A stretch of DNA of 64,000 bases from contig JBLDXI010000042.1 in NCBI GenBank assembly GCA_047495785.1, positions 868,001-932,000 on the forward strand, in the 5' to 3' direction. The number at the start of each line of letters is the position of its first letter. Within the stretch, counting starts at the first letter, position 1. Positions 43,011 through 54,971 of the stretch are shown one piece after another. The notes below the pieces were generated by a model that saw only the letters and a program-made list of their open reading frames with translations, was not told where the DNA came from and ran no database searches. Made by a program: the position numbers and the translations under genes. This stretch comes from Lepidodermella squamata. Its lineage: Eukaryota; Gastrotricha.

Positions 43011-44094
43011 TGACAGTTCAGCAAACAGAAATGAGCAGTGAAAATTTGTTAAATTTACCGAAAGATGATAATTTAAAAAATCGGGAAAATTTTCAAAAAA
43101 TTTCAAAATTTCAAATTTTAAATTTCAAAATTTCAACAATGTACGACAACAAATATTTGTTGGGTTTTCCAAAATTCTAAGAACATTTCAATTTTGTAAG
43201 AAAAAATATGAAACATACGAATATTTTTCAAAATTTCAAAATCTCAAAATTTCAAAATTTCAAAAGGAATGCAAAATGTTTGTAAAATGTAAAATTTCAG
43301 AAAATACGGGCCTTGTGTTTTAGCGGGCAGATTTGTACAATTTTTAGTGCTGAATTGATTGGCAAGAACTCGTTTTTTTTAATTTCCCTCAATTTAAAAT
43401 TTTCTTATTCATCATTCTTACCTTTCCCCAAAGTTTTCAAGATTTTTTCTAGTTTTTTGCTTAAATATGTATTCTTCTTAATTTAGCCTTTAAGATACCA
43501 GTTTTCCAGAAGTTTTTCAGAAAATTTTGTTTCCAACTCAGGGAATTACTATTTTTACGATTAAAGGAGCATTTTGAATTTTTTGGGCTCAAAAATTGAA
43601 ATAATTTAATAAACGCTCAAAATGTTGACATTTGAAACCTCCTGGTGAGAAAAATGGTCCCTTGGCAACCCGTTGCTATGTATTAGCGTATTTTTTTCTT
43701 CGCTTTCCATCTCCATCTGATGAGTATAAAAAAGGCTAAATTAAGGAATTAAATCATGAAAATATCTCATAAATCGAATCATCAATCCTCTGAATCGTAG
43801 AATTATGGCTGCAGCAACTCTATAAAATAAAATTAATTTAATAAAATTAATATTTTCATCTAATTTTCAATTTAAATTCAAATTTAAATTTAATTTTTAA
43901 ATTTGTTTTTGCTGTCTCTACTATAATTCGAGACATCCTTTGCATTTTTTTAATTTTCTGTATCATGTTTTATAATCGGCTTCAATTATGAAATAAACAA
44001 TGAATGATTTATTCAAACAACAGCAATGATACAAATGAAAAAAGGGTTTATTGTTCATAAACAAGTTTTTTTCCCAGTTTCCTATTTCCCAGGT
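43011..44094. other. AT-rich spacer between convergent P450 and receptor genes
   Basis: Very AT-rich with runs of TTTCAAAATTTC type. AATAAA-like signals on both strands (for example near 43990 on the plus strand and TTTATT near 44050 for the minus-strand gene) fit two converging 3' ends. No gene seen. Confidence 0.6.
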
Positions 44095-46503
44095 TCAGGC
44101 AGCACTCTTCGGCCATTTCCCCATCCAAACTGGGAAATAAATAACGGCAAACGCCGTAATCGAATAGACAATTACACACGCCTCAAGCGCGACCAACTGG
44201 TCCATCCACGACGACATGATGACAATAATTAGCACGCCAGCGCACAGTATGGTGACGCATAGAATCGACACAATGCGATAGCACGCAACATCGATTTGGT
44301 ACTCGACCGATTTCGGCAGGGCCTTGACCTGGTACGCGTAGAAGGCGCTCAAAATCATGAAAATAACATTCAACCCGGTAAAGGCGCCGGCAACAGGTGA
44401 TAAAATCGACGAATAACACCGATGCGACACCAAAATGTAGTACTCATCCAGGTCGAAATCGAACATAACCCCACTCCTCTCGGTTATAATTTGAATTGGC
44501 TCGTAAAAATGGAGAAAAATCAGAACGGCAACGCAGATTATGAAGGTAACCCCGGTTAGGATGACCGTGTATTTCCCAACATCTTTCGATGCCAGGGATT
44601 TAGCTAAGGACCTCCTCCTAGGCTGCGGAGCTGGGTCACTGCTTGTCGAAGCTCTCGAACCTCCCTGGACCGTCATGCTAGTTTGGAGCGCGGCTTTTGC
44701 AGCTGCAGCTTGCTTTTTGTCCGTAGGCACCACTGTGGTATGGGCCAGGCCGTAGTAGATGTGGCCAGGCAGCGTGAAAGACCTAGCGCAAATCGCAGCG
44801 TTGATGATTGAGAACCCTAGAACTGGCATAATGGCTAGCCACGGGCAAACCATGTCGTTATCTGCGAAAGCTTCGATTACAACCCCTGAATCTAGGATCA
44901 AACAACCGATTGCGATTAGGCTAGATCCGATAAGGTCGAAGTAAGGATTCGGCCCGATTTTCATTGTTAGAAGGCTGAAACCGACCTTGGCGAGACAAAT
45001 CAGTTTCCCAAGCATCAGGAGCAACGAAACTGCTGAAATCACTGATTTGTTGCTTAGGGGCAAATCGGCGCTGTACAACGCAATATTCGATAGATCTTTA
45101 GGCGGTAGGCCGGATTTCGTAAAGAAAACCGGTGGCTTCGGGTTCTTCTTATAAGGGCCAATTGCGAAGTTTTCAATGTTCAAATCAGCTGTTGTAGCGT
45201 TCAGTTTATAGATGTTGTAGATATGCTGAAAATCTCCGTTTAAGAACTGAGAGACAGACTGATTCTCGGAATCGACCTCTAGGCGTTGAGATAGGAACAA
45301 CCGGCCCGATCTAACGCTGATAAAATCCAACTCCGAAGCAGCTTTGTACAACAACGGCTCAGCAATAGCCGTGCGATCAGCGTAGTCTCTCAGCGTCATG
45401 TTGTAGCTAGCTTGGAGGTATCGCTCAGTTCTGTTCAGGGTTAGGAGAGCTGCTGTTACAATGTCCTGACATGCGTATCGGTTGAAAAATCCGCCAAGGG
45501 TCATGTAACGAGGCCCGAGGGCTGCGATTAATCGCCTATCGACATCCTGAGCTGTGTAGCCTAAACTACCCGGCCCGTCGTAGTCGCCGAATAGCCGTGT
45601 CAATCCGATCCAGAAGGTTATTTTCAACTGCTCGTAAACCATCTGTGGCGGGGAGCATTCTCTCGGGAATGGCAGAATTCTGGGATCTATCGGGAAGTAG
45701 CAGCTAACGCTGAATAGGAACAGGTAACTCGGCGCAGACATTCCGGCGAGATAGGCCTGGCATAGAACTCGCATGCAGAAACCATAGGGAGACGAAGCGA
45801 AGGCTACAACAAATACTCTAGCGTCACTTGCCTTCATATCGTACGCGAAATCAGGCTTCGTGAAATCGACGTCTGTTATCAGAATCGGCACCTGAATTCC
45901 GTTGCTTGTGAAGCTCGATGCTAGCTGTTTCGCGAGGGTGTAGTCCACAGCGGCTGTTGAAGTTATTATGCCAACCTGCTGCCATTTCCCGATGCTTTTG
46001 ATGAAGCGTAAATACGCGAAAATCGTGTTCTCAACGGGTAGCTGCGGCCGTTGTAGTGCGATATGCCGTTCGCGAGGCACTGTTAGCGTTATCGAGGAAC
46101 AGCCCAAGGTGTAAACGATCGATTTGTATGCCTTGACAACAGGCGTGTAAAACTGGCAATTTGTGGGCGAGCCCAGCAGTACAGGCGCTAGGATGGTGTT
46201 ATTTTGCGGCACGGACTGAAAATTTTCGACAAAGCTGACGAAATTTTTCGGTATCACATCACCAGTAGCGGCTTCGTCCAACTCGACGATTTCGATCTCG
46301 TAGCTGGGCAGTAGGTTGCCGCGTTTATTTACATCCTCGATGGTCAAATTGTAAACGGCCGAGCAAATTGGGCTCAGATTTAGCGGCGCGCTTTTGCCGA
46401 TGAAGGCGATAAACAGCAACTTTGTCCTCGGTGATTGCGTAGCGTTCTGCGCGAATCCAAGGCTTACATAGCTCAGTAGCAAAAAACCGCGGAAGTTGAA
46501 CAT
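44095..46503 (-). CDS. Class C GPCR, metabotropic GABA-B-receptor-like
   Basis: A single exon of 802 residues. Signal peptide MFNFRGFLLLSYVSLGFAQ, then a Venus-flytrap ligand domain (about residues 25-450; LGSPTNCQFYTPVVKAY and YTLGCSSITLTVPR match the GABA-B ligand-pocket strands) and seven membrane helices (about residues 490-790). There is no cysteine-rich domain between them, as in GABA-B receptors. The protein stops shortly after the last helix (YFPVWMGKWPKSAA), so the coiled-coil tail used for GABA-B dimerisation is missing. Lack of introns is unusual beside its intron-rich neighbours and could mean retrocopy origin. Ligand unknown. A decayed piece of a relative lies at about 51650-51760. 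Confidence 0.85.
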   Translation of the reverse strand: MFNFRGFLLLSYVSLGFAQNATQSPRTKLLFIAFIGKSAPLNLSPICSAVYNLTIEDVNKRGNLLPSYEIEIVELDEAATGDVIPKNFVSFVENFQSVPQNNTILAPVLLGSPTNCQFYTPVVKAYKSIVYTLGCSSITLTVPRERHIALQRPQLPVENTIFAYLRFIKSIGKWQQVGIITSTAAVDYTLAKQLASSFTSNGIQVPILITDVDFTKPDFAYDMKASDARVFVVAFASSPYGFCMRVLCQAYLAGMSAPSYLFLFSVSCYFPIDPRILPFPRECSPPQMVYEQLKITFWIGLTRLFGDYDGPGSLGYTAQDVDRRLIAALGPRYMTLGGFFNRYACQDIVTAALLTLNRTERYLQASYNMTLRDYADRTAIAEPLLYKAASELDFISVRSGRLFLSQRLEVDSENQSVSQFLNGDFQHIYNIYKLNATTADLNIENFAIGPYKKNPKPPVFFTKSGLPPKDLSNIALYSADLPLSNKSVISAVSLLLMLGKLICLAKVGFSLLTMKIGPNPYFDLIGSSLIAIGCLILDSGVVIEAFADNDMVCPWLAIMPVLGFSIINAAICARSFTLPGHIYYGLAHTTVVPTDKKQAAAAKAALQTSMTVQGGSRASTSSDPAPQPRRRSLAKSLASKDVGKYTVILTGVTFIICVAVLIFLHFYEPIQIITERSGVMFDFDLDEYYILVSHRCYSSILSPVAGAFTGLNVIFMILSAFYAYQVKALPKSVEYQIDVACYRIVSILCVTILCAGVLIIVIMSSWMDQLVALEACVIVYSITAFAVIYFPVWMGKWPKSAA

Positions 46504-48965
46504 ATTTGAAATTATTCCTAGTAAAAAAGAAGGTAAATTGGTTTTTTTAAGAATCAGTCCGTTTCTAACTGAACTTTCAGGTAATCCATCTACTAGTCCC
46601 GTTGAGAAATGTTAAACTTGCCGTAAAATATGTCTTTGTTTGTTAGGTGATATTTCACACTTTTGTACTTTACGGCGGAGTCGATTTACGGCGGATGTTT
46701 TTGCTGAACTGCAGACCACATAAAAAAAGAAGGCACGATAAGAGACTGGACACTCGGGCCATCTCCATACTGCCATCTCCTTAGGCGCATTTTCAAGGAA
46801 ATTTTCAAAAAAATACGGATTCCGACCCCAAGTTAGGCAGGCCAATGTGGGAAATACCAAAATGACCACAGGAGACCCTTTGGGCATAAAATTCAGGCCC
46901 GAAATTGCACCCTAGTTCGCGGATCCTACATCACGCAATGCATTCTGATTTCTGATTCCAAGGCAGGCACTCAAAGTTTTAACAACCGTGAGGTTTTGGA
47001 GGAATGTTACGCTACATAATTAAATAATGGTTCATTATGGTCTCTTATTATTTATCTATGTTGTATGCCAATAAAGGATTTAAGCCTTTAGGGTATGAGC
47101 ATTGTATTTAACCTAAATAATGGCCAAACCGTGAGGGTCACAATCTATCATCATATATCAATCGATTGCTATAATCAAGGGCTATCGATTGGTGCCCGAT
47201 CGAATTCCGCGAGGAACTTCTAGAAATATGATTTTTGCCTTCAAAGTTAAAAATTGTGCGTTTTTGGGCCAAAACTTGACCCTGAATGTGCCGCGCGGAC
47301 TTCGATTTGGCACCAATCGATAGTCCTTGATTATAGTAATCGATTGATAAATGATGATAGATTGTGACCCTCACGGTTTAGCTGCGATGACAGTTTGAAA
47401 TATCGCTTATCCCGGATAGGTTTAAGCCTGTGCCGTATAAGCTTAGATCCTCTAAAGGCGTACAACATCTATAAAATGTATATAGTAGTCTACACGAGTA
47501 TTCCTCTGCATTGCGATGAACTAGGCTAAAAGGACTATTTTACTCCAATTTTTTCCTTGAGCTAATCTTGAACAGGAAATTAAGCAGGATCATCGCTATG
47601 GCGGATACCGGCTGATAATAGCATCTCGTCTGAGTTGCAGGAAATTACTAATCCTGCCGCTGCGCAGCTTTCCGTGTGCACGGGCAACGGAGGTGGCGCA
47701 TTGACACTTACGAGCGATTGTCACAGATAGCTACAACGGCAAAGGTCGAAGGAGACAATGTATGAGAACTCAGAATTCCATATAAGGGGTCACCTTCTCC
47801 CACCAAGATTAATAGTAGCTGTAAAAACTAGCTTTCCACAGTGAATTTATTCGAGCGGAATTTGCAAAGAGTGCAGCACGCGACCACTTTTACTGCCAAA
47901 ATTTAAGTGTGATTATCTGCACATTATAAGTGTAATTAATTTCCAAAGTAAGAAAGCCCACAGGTACTTCTTTCTAACATTTTGGATTTCTGCTCATAAA
48001 TACCAGCAGCGGCCCTCTATCTAATGATAACAGGCTTCTGTTCCCAAATGAATAATTTGCTAAAATACGCAGAAAAGTGACATAATTGCTTTATTTCGGC
48101 AAAATTGTCAATCTTCAGCCACGGTTGGTTCTTTCGGGATTTTTTTAATTTAAAAAATAGTTAAAATAGTAATAAAATTCATTTTTATTTTCCTAGTTTT
48201 TAGGCTCGAAGAAATGTCGCACGGCCGAATCGGAAAAATCAAGATAAATTTTTTTACCGACAAATTGTATATTGTATATCGCCGGATAGAGAAAGTCCTC
48301 AATTAAACAATTAAACAATGAATAAAAGTTTTGAAACAAGTTCTCAATGAGCTAACTATTTCAACATTTTCAAAAAATTTCCGGGAGAGCCAACCACGGC
48401 AGAAGGATGACAATTATGCCAAAATTCAACAGTTACTCCTCGGCGAATTTCGTGTATGATATGAGTAAAAAAGATCTGACCAATTACAAGAGCCCTGCGG
48501 TTTATATCGAGATTCTATATACAGAGATTGCAAGGTAACATTTTGATGAATGCACTAAGCCTAAAGCTCATTTTGCCCGTAGATGTTTATCCGAAACGCA
48601 GACACGATTTCCTATGCTTTGCTGTTAGCTGAGATGTTTCCTTCCTATTATCGAGTAATAAACCAAGTTATTTTCAACAGTTTATTAAATAAAAAAAAAT
48701 TTGAATCAGGATATTTCGCAGGATGCCCCTTTTATCTCATTAACTAAACTCAGACGATGTAAACTCGGAAATTAAAACCCAAAAAATGTACCTCGTAAAC
48801 ATAATTTTATTAAATAGACAATATATTTAGTCCTGAATCCGAGAAACCAGGACATTTTGAAGACAATTCAACGGGTGAAAAGCATTAAGGGCGAAGCAGG
48901 GAGAAAATAGGGGTTGGGTGTGGGAGAGGGGGAGTGGCAAACGAGTTCGTTGTTCATTTTCATCA
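46504..48965. other. Spacer between the receptor and the methyltransferase; MITE at 47126-47379
   Basis: Presumed promoter of the receptor gene at the left and 3' flank of the methyltransferase at the right (TTTATT near 48807). Part of 46830-46930 resembles 57355-57460. No gene supported. Confidence 0.5.
47126..47379. mobile_element. MITE with about 60-bp inverted ends
   Basis: The left end AAACCGTGAGGGTCACAATC and the right end are complementary for about 60 bp (continuing through TATCAATCGATT and CTATCGATTGGTGCC with small gaps). About 255 bp, no ORF. No clean target duplication was found. Confidence 0.75.
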
Positions 48966-49994
48966 TTATTTAGCCATTTTGCGCAGCAGGAGAAACAAAT
49001 TCCCACCAGCACTTGCATAAGCTTTCGGATCTTGCTTAACCAGCTCGACACAACGGGACGTCAATTCGCTGAGAATCTTAGCCTTATCCAAATCCGGGCG
49101 TAGAGATGCGATAAATGTCGGCTCAAGAATCGCCAAAAGTTGATGAATAAATTGTCTCGCAAATCGGTCAGCGTCCTTGTGAACACAATACTCCTCGTAC
49201 ATCCTGGTAGGAGATCCCGCTACTTCCTGGATAGCAACAACCTGCAAGCTGGTTTCAGCCAAAACCTGCTGCTCGGTCAGTTCGGCAATAGTCCTGACGT
49301 ACATGGGGAAATTCACGTTCAGCAAGTCGTCGTCAGTCAGTTCGGCGCCTTTCATCGAATAAAGAGCCTTCTCGAAGACCTGGGCGATTCGCTCAGGCTG
49401 GTGGATGCAGTGAACAAACAAAATTCCGCCATCGACGAGTTCGCGCGATCTCGACGTGAGAAAGTTACGCCAATCTTCACGCGCAGTTGTAGAGAACGCT
49501 TCCTTCTCCTCCAGGCTACTAAATTCGTCGAAGAAGCATTGATTTTTCAGTTTTATCGGAATTTTCGACAGCCAGTGCACCGCATGCGTTGAAATTCCGA
49601 TGTGAAGCGTGTTGCTAGGTAGAATTTGCTTGGTGAAGCTATTTCCGCTGGCCAACGCGAAGACGTTATCATGCTGTTTCAAGTACGACGCAGCGTTGTT
49701 AATCAGATACTCAAAAGCTGTCGTCCAAGCATTCGATGGCAGGTCGTTGTGGACAACCGTGATAGGAATCTGCCCGAATCTCTGCCGTAGTTCGCGTATG
49801 ATCAGCGAAACGTATCGCCCGCTTTGCGCAGCCGTGCTGCAGCCGAAATCTGCGAGCAGCGCGGATTCAAGGCTAGTCTTATCGAGTTCTTGCGCAGCTT
49901 TTCGGATGATGGCTTCAGCTTGGCTGTACAACGACCGCTGAACATCGGAGCTTGCGTTGTAGTCAGCCCGCATAGCAGCTCGGCTCGCTTCCAT
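48966..49994 (-). CDS. SABATH-family SAM-dependent carboxyl methyltransferase
   Basis: A single exon of 342 residues, a normal length for the family. It shows the SAM-binding motif LADFGCSTAAQSGRYVS, the acidic/Asn segment NDLPSNAWTTAF, a GNSFTKQILPSN stretch and the aromatic acceptor loop STHAVHWLSKIP. SABATH enzymes methylate carboxyl groups of small acids (salicylate, jasmonate and others in plants); animal members exist but their substrates are mostly unknown. Start is the ATG at 49992-49994. Immediate neighbours do not suggest a pathway. Being intronless, it could have been acquired or retrocopied. Confidence 0.8.
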   Translation of the reverse strand: MEASRAAMRADYNASSDVQRSLYSQAEAIIRKAAQELDKTSLESALLADFGCSTAAQSGRYVSLIIRELRQRFGQIPITVVHNDLPSNAWTTAFEYLINNAASYLKQHDNVFALASGNSFTKQILPSNTLHIGISTHAVHWLSKIPIKLKNQCFFDEFSSLEEKEAFSTTAREDWRNFLTSRSRELVDGGILFVHCIHQPERIAQVFEKALYSMKGAELTDDDLLNVNFPMYVRTIAELTEQQVLAETSLQVVAIQEVAGSPTRMYEEYCVHKDADRFARQFIHQLLAILEPTFIASLRPDLDKAKILSELTSRCVELVKQDPKAYASAGGNLFLLLRKMAK

Positions 49995-51649
49995 GGATGG
50001 GATTTCACAATTTCAGAAAATTATTCTTGGCCTTTAACGCTCAGCCCTCATGGTTACTGGTCACGCGTAGCGAGTGGAGTGGAGGTGCGAACTTCACACC
50101 TGAAGCGCCCGCCAAGACTCAGGTGGCTGTGATAAATAGCCCCAATTAACACGGAGACCTAACCATCTGACGCTGATTATACTTATTTACATCCATAAAT
50201 TACCTCAACTAAATTGAAAAAAACTTGAAATCGAGCTGGCGGGTGCGTAAACTCAGGAGGTAGCATTTGGGCTCGGAGATCCTTGAAAGCTTCACTTGGA
50301 TGACAATGACGCAACTTGTAAACGTTCGAAAACGATTGGAAAATCAATCCGTTTACTTCGATGTACGAAATGTGAAATAACGCAATCAATCAGTGCGGCG
50401 TAGATCAGTGAAACAGGCCTCAATCAAATCAAATCAAAGTTTATGGCGGTGAAGTGTTGTAGTTTTAAGCTGGGTATCTCAGTGTGCGGAAATTAGATCT
50501 CTTGAATTTCCATAGTTCAAGTGAATTTCAGAAAAATTCCTTACCGCAATCGTAGCTGAAGGTTATGCGAAATTGGAAGCTTACAGTTACTTTTGCAAGC
50601 GTTGATTGGTTGTTTCTCAAAAGCATCCGGCGCCTCAAGAGCCGCGGCATCGTTTCTTCATGAAGAGGTGTGATAACATTTCACGTGTGAAAAAGTGTAT
50701 TTTGTCGCGGTAGCACCTTAAGTTATTATCTTACTTCATGACGAAAATTACATTAGACAATACATTTTATCCCCCTCATCATTGCTACCGAGTGAAAGTC
50801 TGCTAATGGCTTGTTAAAATGAATAGAAAATTATGGAAAAATTAGGAGACATTTTATTCAGCGAGGAAAATATCTCCATAAGTAAATATCGAGTTTAAGA
50901 TGAAAATAGCAATGTTTTATATCTTTAATTACCAATTTTGTATTGACCGTTGACAAGTGAAGACTGGGGCTTGACTAGCCCTGCTAAAAAAAATCCGATA
51001 AAGCCTTTTAACAGGATGATGTCTTCCAACCTCAAATCCTGTAAAATGAGAACTTTCAATAAAAATCGCGGACAGAATTTTCGTCACCAATTTTTTCTCT
51101 CGCACCCAATTCAAATGAAAATTTGAGGGAAGTTTACCGCAGACTAGATCTATCGACTGGTGAAAGCACTTTAAAACATTCCTCATGGTTGAAATGTTAT
51201 TGAAAAAATGCGATGCAAACAAAATATTACGCATACTTTAGCTAACTTCGGAAAAATGAAATTTATTCAGTATTTTATTAACCCTTTCAATTATTTTAGC
51301 AGAACATTTTATGAAACTAACCAAAAGCAACAATTGCAACCCAGCCTTCTCGGGTTACATCATTGATCAGTCCTGGCAAGAGTCTCTTATTCCAGAATCT
51401 TCTTGAATAAAAAATTGCATACCACAATCCAATCCATGGTTCCAAAAATTTCAAGTTCAAGTTTAGTCCAAGATTAAGTCAAAAGGGACAGGTTCAAAAG
51501 GTTTAAAACGCAATTTTTAATGGATGTTCCAATAGAAAACTGGTCCAAGGTTCATATGAAATCTCTCCGTTTGACTCGTGGCATCTCATTCGAGGAGGAA
51601 CAAACCGCCAAAATCAACAGCAGTCAGATTTTCGATATTCGCAAATTTC

Positions 51650-51760
51650 AACCATCATGAGGGTCGCATCTAAGTTGTCATCTACATCCTGGGCTGAGTG
51701 GCCTAGACTACCCGTCGTAGTCGCCGAACAACCGAGTCATGCCGTCAATGAACTCAAGGT
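51650..51760 (-). pseudogene. Relic of a class C GPCR gene
   Basis: The minus strand reads TRLFGDYDG followed by a stop, aligned with TRLFGDYDGPGSLGYTAQDVD of the receptor at 44095-46503. At DNA level GACTACCCGTCGTAGTCGCC and flanks match 45565-45595 with a 4-base deletion. Only about 100 bp is recognisable. Confidence 0.65.
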
Positions 51761-52639
51761 CCGCTTTAATCAGCAAGGAGCGTTTGAACAACGCTTTAGC
51801 AGTTCATTAGCTTCAGTCGGATCGGAGCATTTTCAATTTTTGTGAGTGCCCATGGGTGTAGATTGTAGATTCAGGAAAAATTGGGCGCAAAATTCTCTAC
51901 GGTTGTGCCCTCGTCTGGGTCTGCGGATTCCTCTCATGGCCATAGTCTGGCAGTAAATCATTAGCGAAACTTCGAGAAAATTTGGCATCTCTACGATTAT
52001 TTCTAAATGAAAAAAAACGAATGGGCAGAGGTTCTAGTGCGTTTTTAGATGAAATTTCACACATTAGCGGATGTTTTTGGAATTTGCAGACTACAAAAAA
52101 CAAGACAAATTTCCTTTTTTGTTTTGACACGTTCAAGTGCTTCAAACTTCATGACAAGTAATTTAAGCATGTTCTTCCTGCAGTTTAATACGCGACACGG
52201 GTTCAGGAAAATAACTCAAAATGTCACATTTGTGACCAAACCTCGGTACCTCGGTAAAAAGAATATACTGATATTTCGGCCCCGGACAATAAATTGCTAC
52301 ATAGAATCTGACAATTTCAATCTTCTTCCACATTATAAGGCTATTTATAGCTGGTCAAATATGGTTAATTCTAATTCTATGGTACTTGGTTCGGCCAAGA
52401 GTAGGGGATGGAGCTGAAAATTATTCTGTAGCTGTTATGCAACTCGAGCGAAAAAACTTAAACGTCGATCCTGAGCATCTCCCGAAATTATTACGCAATG
52501 CTTCTACTCGATTCAAGTCATCCAAGCTTCTATTTTGTTGGCCCCGATTACCATTTAAGTCATTCAAGCTTAAGATTTCGGGTGACCCTTCAACTGAAAA
52601 CTTGATTCTATTATGATGGAATAACAACTCCGGAGAAGG

Positions 52640-52790
52640 GTGATTCATTAGGCCTACGGCAGAGGAAGAACCCATCCTGTCGCATAGAAATGTAATCCGG
52701 TAAGTGCTAGTTTTATACGTCAACATTATGAAGCGAAAATCACCTGACACGTGACCGCATTCTGGGAGGAGCCAAACGCCCTGACGAAAA
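52640..52790 (-). pseudogene. Possible relic of the LamG-like family
   Basis: The minus strand reads FRFIMLTYKTSTYRITFLCD followed by RMGSSSAVG, resembling RFVALTYDANTTSATFTCD of gene B. The flanking reading frame does not continue as LamG. Likeness is short, so chance cannot be excluded. Confidence 0.4.
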
Positions 52791-53056
52791 AAGCCAGGCC
52801 AGTATGCGCCACAAATTTCCATTCGATCGATCCACATGTGACATTGAGTTACCCTTGAAGTTGGTTGCGATTTTCAACACCACCACAAAATTAGTGTAGT
52901 ATAAGTTAGTTGCTTTCAAAATATGCTTGTTATTACTTGGAATCCTGTTTATTACTTCGTGAATTTAATTTTCCCTGATGATGCGCTAGTTTTTCTGGCA
53001 CACGCTTCGAATATCAAAAGTCAGAACGAAAGAAGAAGCTTTTAACCTGATTTTAA

Positions 53057-54971
53057 TTAAATCAAATTCGTCCATCGATCACGAAGCGTGTCATACATAG
53101 GATCGACCGGGAAGTCATCAAAAGCACATTCATCTCGTTTTTCATACAGCGACATGAACCGCCGACCCGGTACGAGGCTCATGCGAGCTGGCGAGATGCC
53201 AAAACCACTGAAGCTGAACACCAGCCGATGCATTTTCGTTAGAAACAACCAATCAACGTAGGTTTTCGCCGCCTTATGCCAGTTTCCATCAGGATTTTCA
53301 CCTGAAATCATTAAAATCTTGTCGATATGACTCGGCTCCATATCCACCCTGAGTAGCTTCACAACTTTCAAATTGCTTTTCGAGAATAAGGCGGTGAAAT
53401 TCGATTGAAATGCAGACCAAGCATTGTTATCGTCCGTGGTAACGAAGACAGTGTAATTTGTTGTTTGATTGACAGCATCCGAGTCGATTAGCCGCTTAGT
53501 TTCGTCGACAAAGCACTTGACGTAGTTGGGCTTGAACACATTGAAGCCGTCAACAGCTACGAATTAGAGAAAAACATGAGAAAACACAGTAAAGAGCCCA
53601 AAACTCGAGGTTTCAAAGGTATTTGGGTCAGATTCCAACATTATGACCTAGAGATTACCAAGGTAAATAGCTTGGTGCTGAGGTAAACATCGGTTGCTAT
53701 GGAAGCTGTGTGTTGCTACGCAAAAGTCTATATTGAAGCCGTGAAAAGCTCCAGAGTTACCGAGCAAAAAAAGAAAGCTAGGATCTGGGATCCAACGACT
53801 ACAAATACCAGCTATTTGGAAACTTTGTCTAATAGGTCAACCTTTCCTAAATGATCCTGTTTGACAGGTCAAAGCTGTTAGAGATTGGTTTCCAAGGTAC
53901 CGTTGCTAAGGTAAACAACTTACTATAAACACGAATTTGAACACCAATTTTGCGCGAATCAGCCCAGAATTCATGCCCAACTGATCCTAATATAACATTG
54001 TCGAACAGCCGTTGAAGCTTTTGTTTAGGCCGCGAAAACAAGACCCGCAACGCCGCAGCTATTGTCGCACGATGGTCAATATTGCCATATTTGAAAATAC
54101 TCGGCATAACCATCATCAACCGATCCATGAAATATTTGTTATGAAACAACGCATCCAGGCCGATGTAACGATTCAGCATGACATTCAAGTTGGGCACATC
54201 GTGGAGAGCTGGATAGAAGTCTGGCTCTTCGATTGTTTCGATTAAAGGTTCAGACGGGACTTCATCGCTGTGTAGCAGCCATTCTGAGGATTGTTCCGCT
54301 TGACTGACTTTCGTCGCGAAATCAAACCCTGGGTAGAGATTCTCATTCACGTTGAAGAATTTCGAAATATCACCAGGTCCAGGCCAATCGAAGCGGAAAA
54401 TTCGGTTGGTGGCTACGGCCAGGTAAAACCCGAAAACAGTACCACGAAGCCAGTCGCCCAAGCCGTAACAGCTGACCGATTTGATTTTGCAATCTTTTGG
54501 AGGGTTTTTCCGGTAGACAAAGAACAACTCGTCGTAACAGGTAAGATTTTTCGGAAAGTTGCAGGTCGATGTGACGAAACGAGGTCGAAATCGGGTTAGC
54601 TTGGCATAGGAAGCGAATTTTCGAAAGTAATTTTCTTGGAGTTCAGAGACGATTTCCTCGACGCGCCGATTCAATTCTGGATCTATGGCGTGTTCTTCGT
54701 AATTTTCGAACTGGGGCCTTTCATCGAAGCTCGTTATATCCTCTTCGTCAGAAATATTAAAACTCTGAAAAATGATCTGAAAATTTCTCGTAAAATGAAA
54801 AATAATCTGAAATACTACCATGGATTGAGAAGCATTTCCTGCTTGCGAATTGAAATACTTGAGGTCTTCGGGAGCTTTCCATTTCCACAGTGTTAAAATA
54901 AGAAAGACACATACGAGGGATAGGGCTAACTTGGCGGCATTAACCCAGCATTTAGGTCTAAACCTAGTCAT
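53057..54971 (-). CDS. Fucosyltransferase-like type II membrane glycosyltransferase
   Basis: Exons 53926-54971 and 53057-53550 (stop TAA 53057-53059). A type II anchor lies near residues 14-30 (LALSLVCVFLILTLWKW). After a stem, the luminal part has CYGLGDWLRGTVFGFYLAVA, then RIFRFDWPGP, IGVQIRVY at the exon junction and VFVTTDDNNAW further on. A GLGDRLRG-like loop plus an I-x-x-Q-I-R strand is the pattern of GT-B fucosyltransferase-type enzymes (GT11/GT23/GT37 group), but the exact family is unsure. A small extra intron may exist near 54770-54830 (GTAGTATTTCAG...TTTTTCAG), which would remove an aromatic stretch. Together with the GT6 gene it makes two Golgi sugar transferases within 17 kb. 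Confidence 0.6.

Larger units (their letters stand above)
49995..53056. other. Spacer with decayed gene pieces
   Basis: No intact gene. The right half holds a receptor fragment (51650-51760) and a LamG-like fragment (about 52640-52790), described separately. The left half (50.0-51.6 kb) shows only short ORFs without recognised motifs. Confidence 0.5.

Noticed and set aside
44540-44944. Two plus-strand ORFs of 60-70 codons
   Set aside because: Antisense to the class C receptor; no own motifs.
49140-49592. 150-codon plus-strand ORF
   Set aside because: It is the antisense shadow of the SABATH methyltransferase, which has clear motifs on the minus strand.
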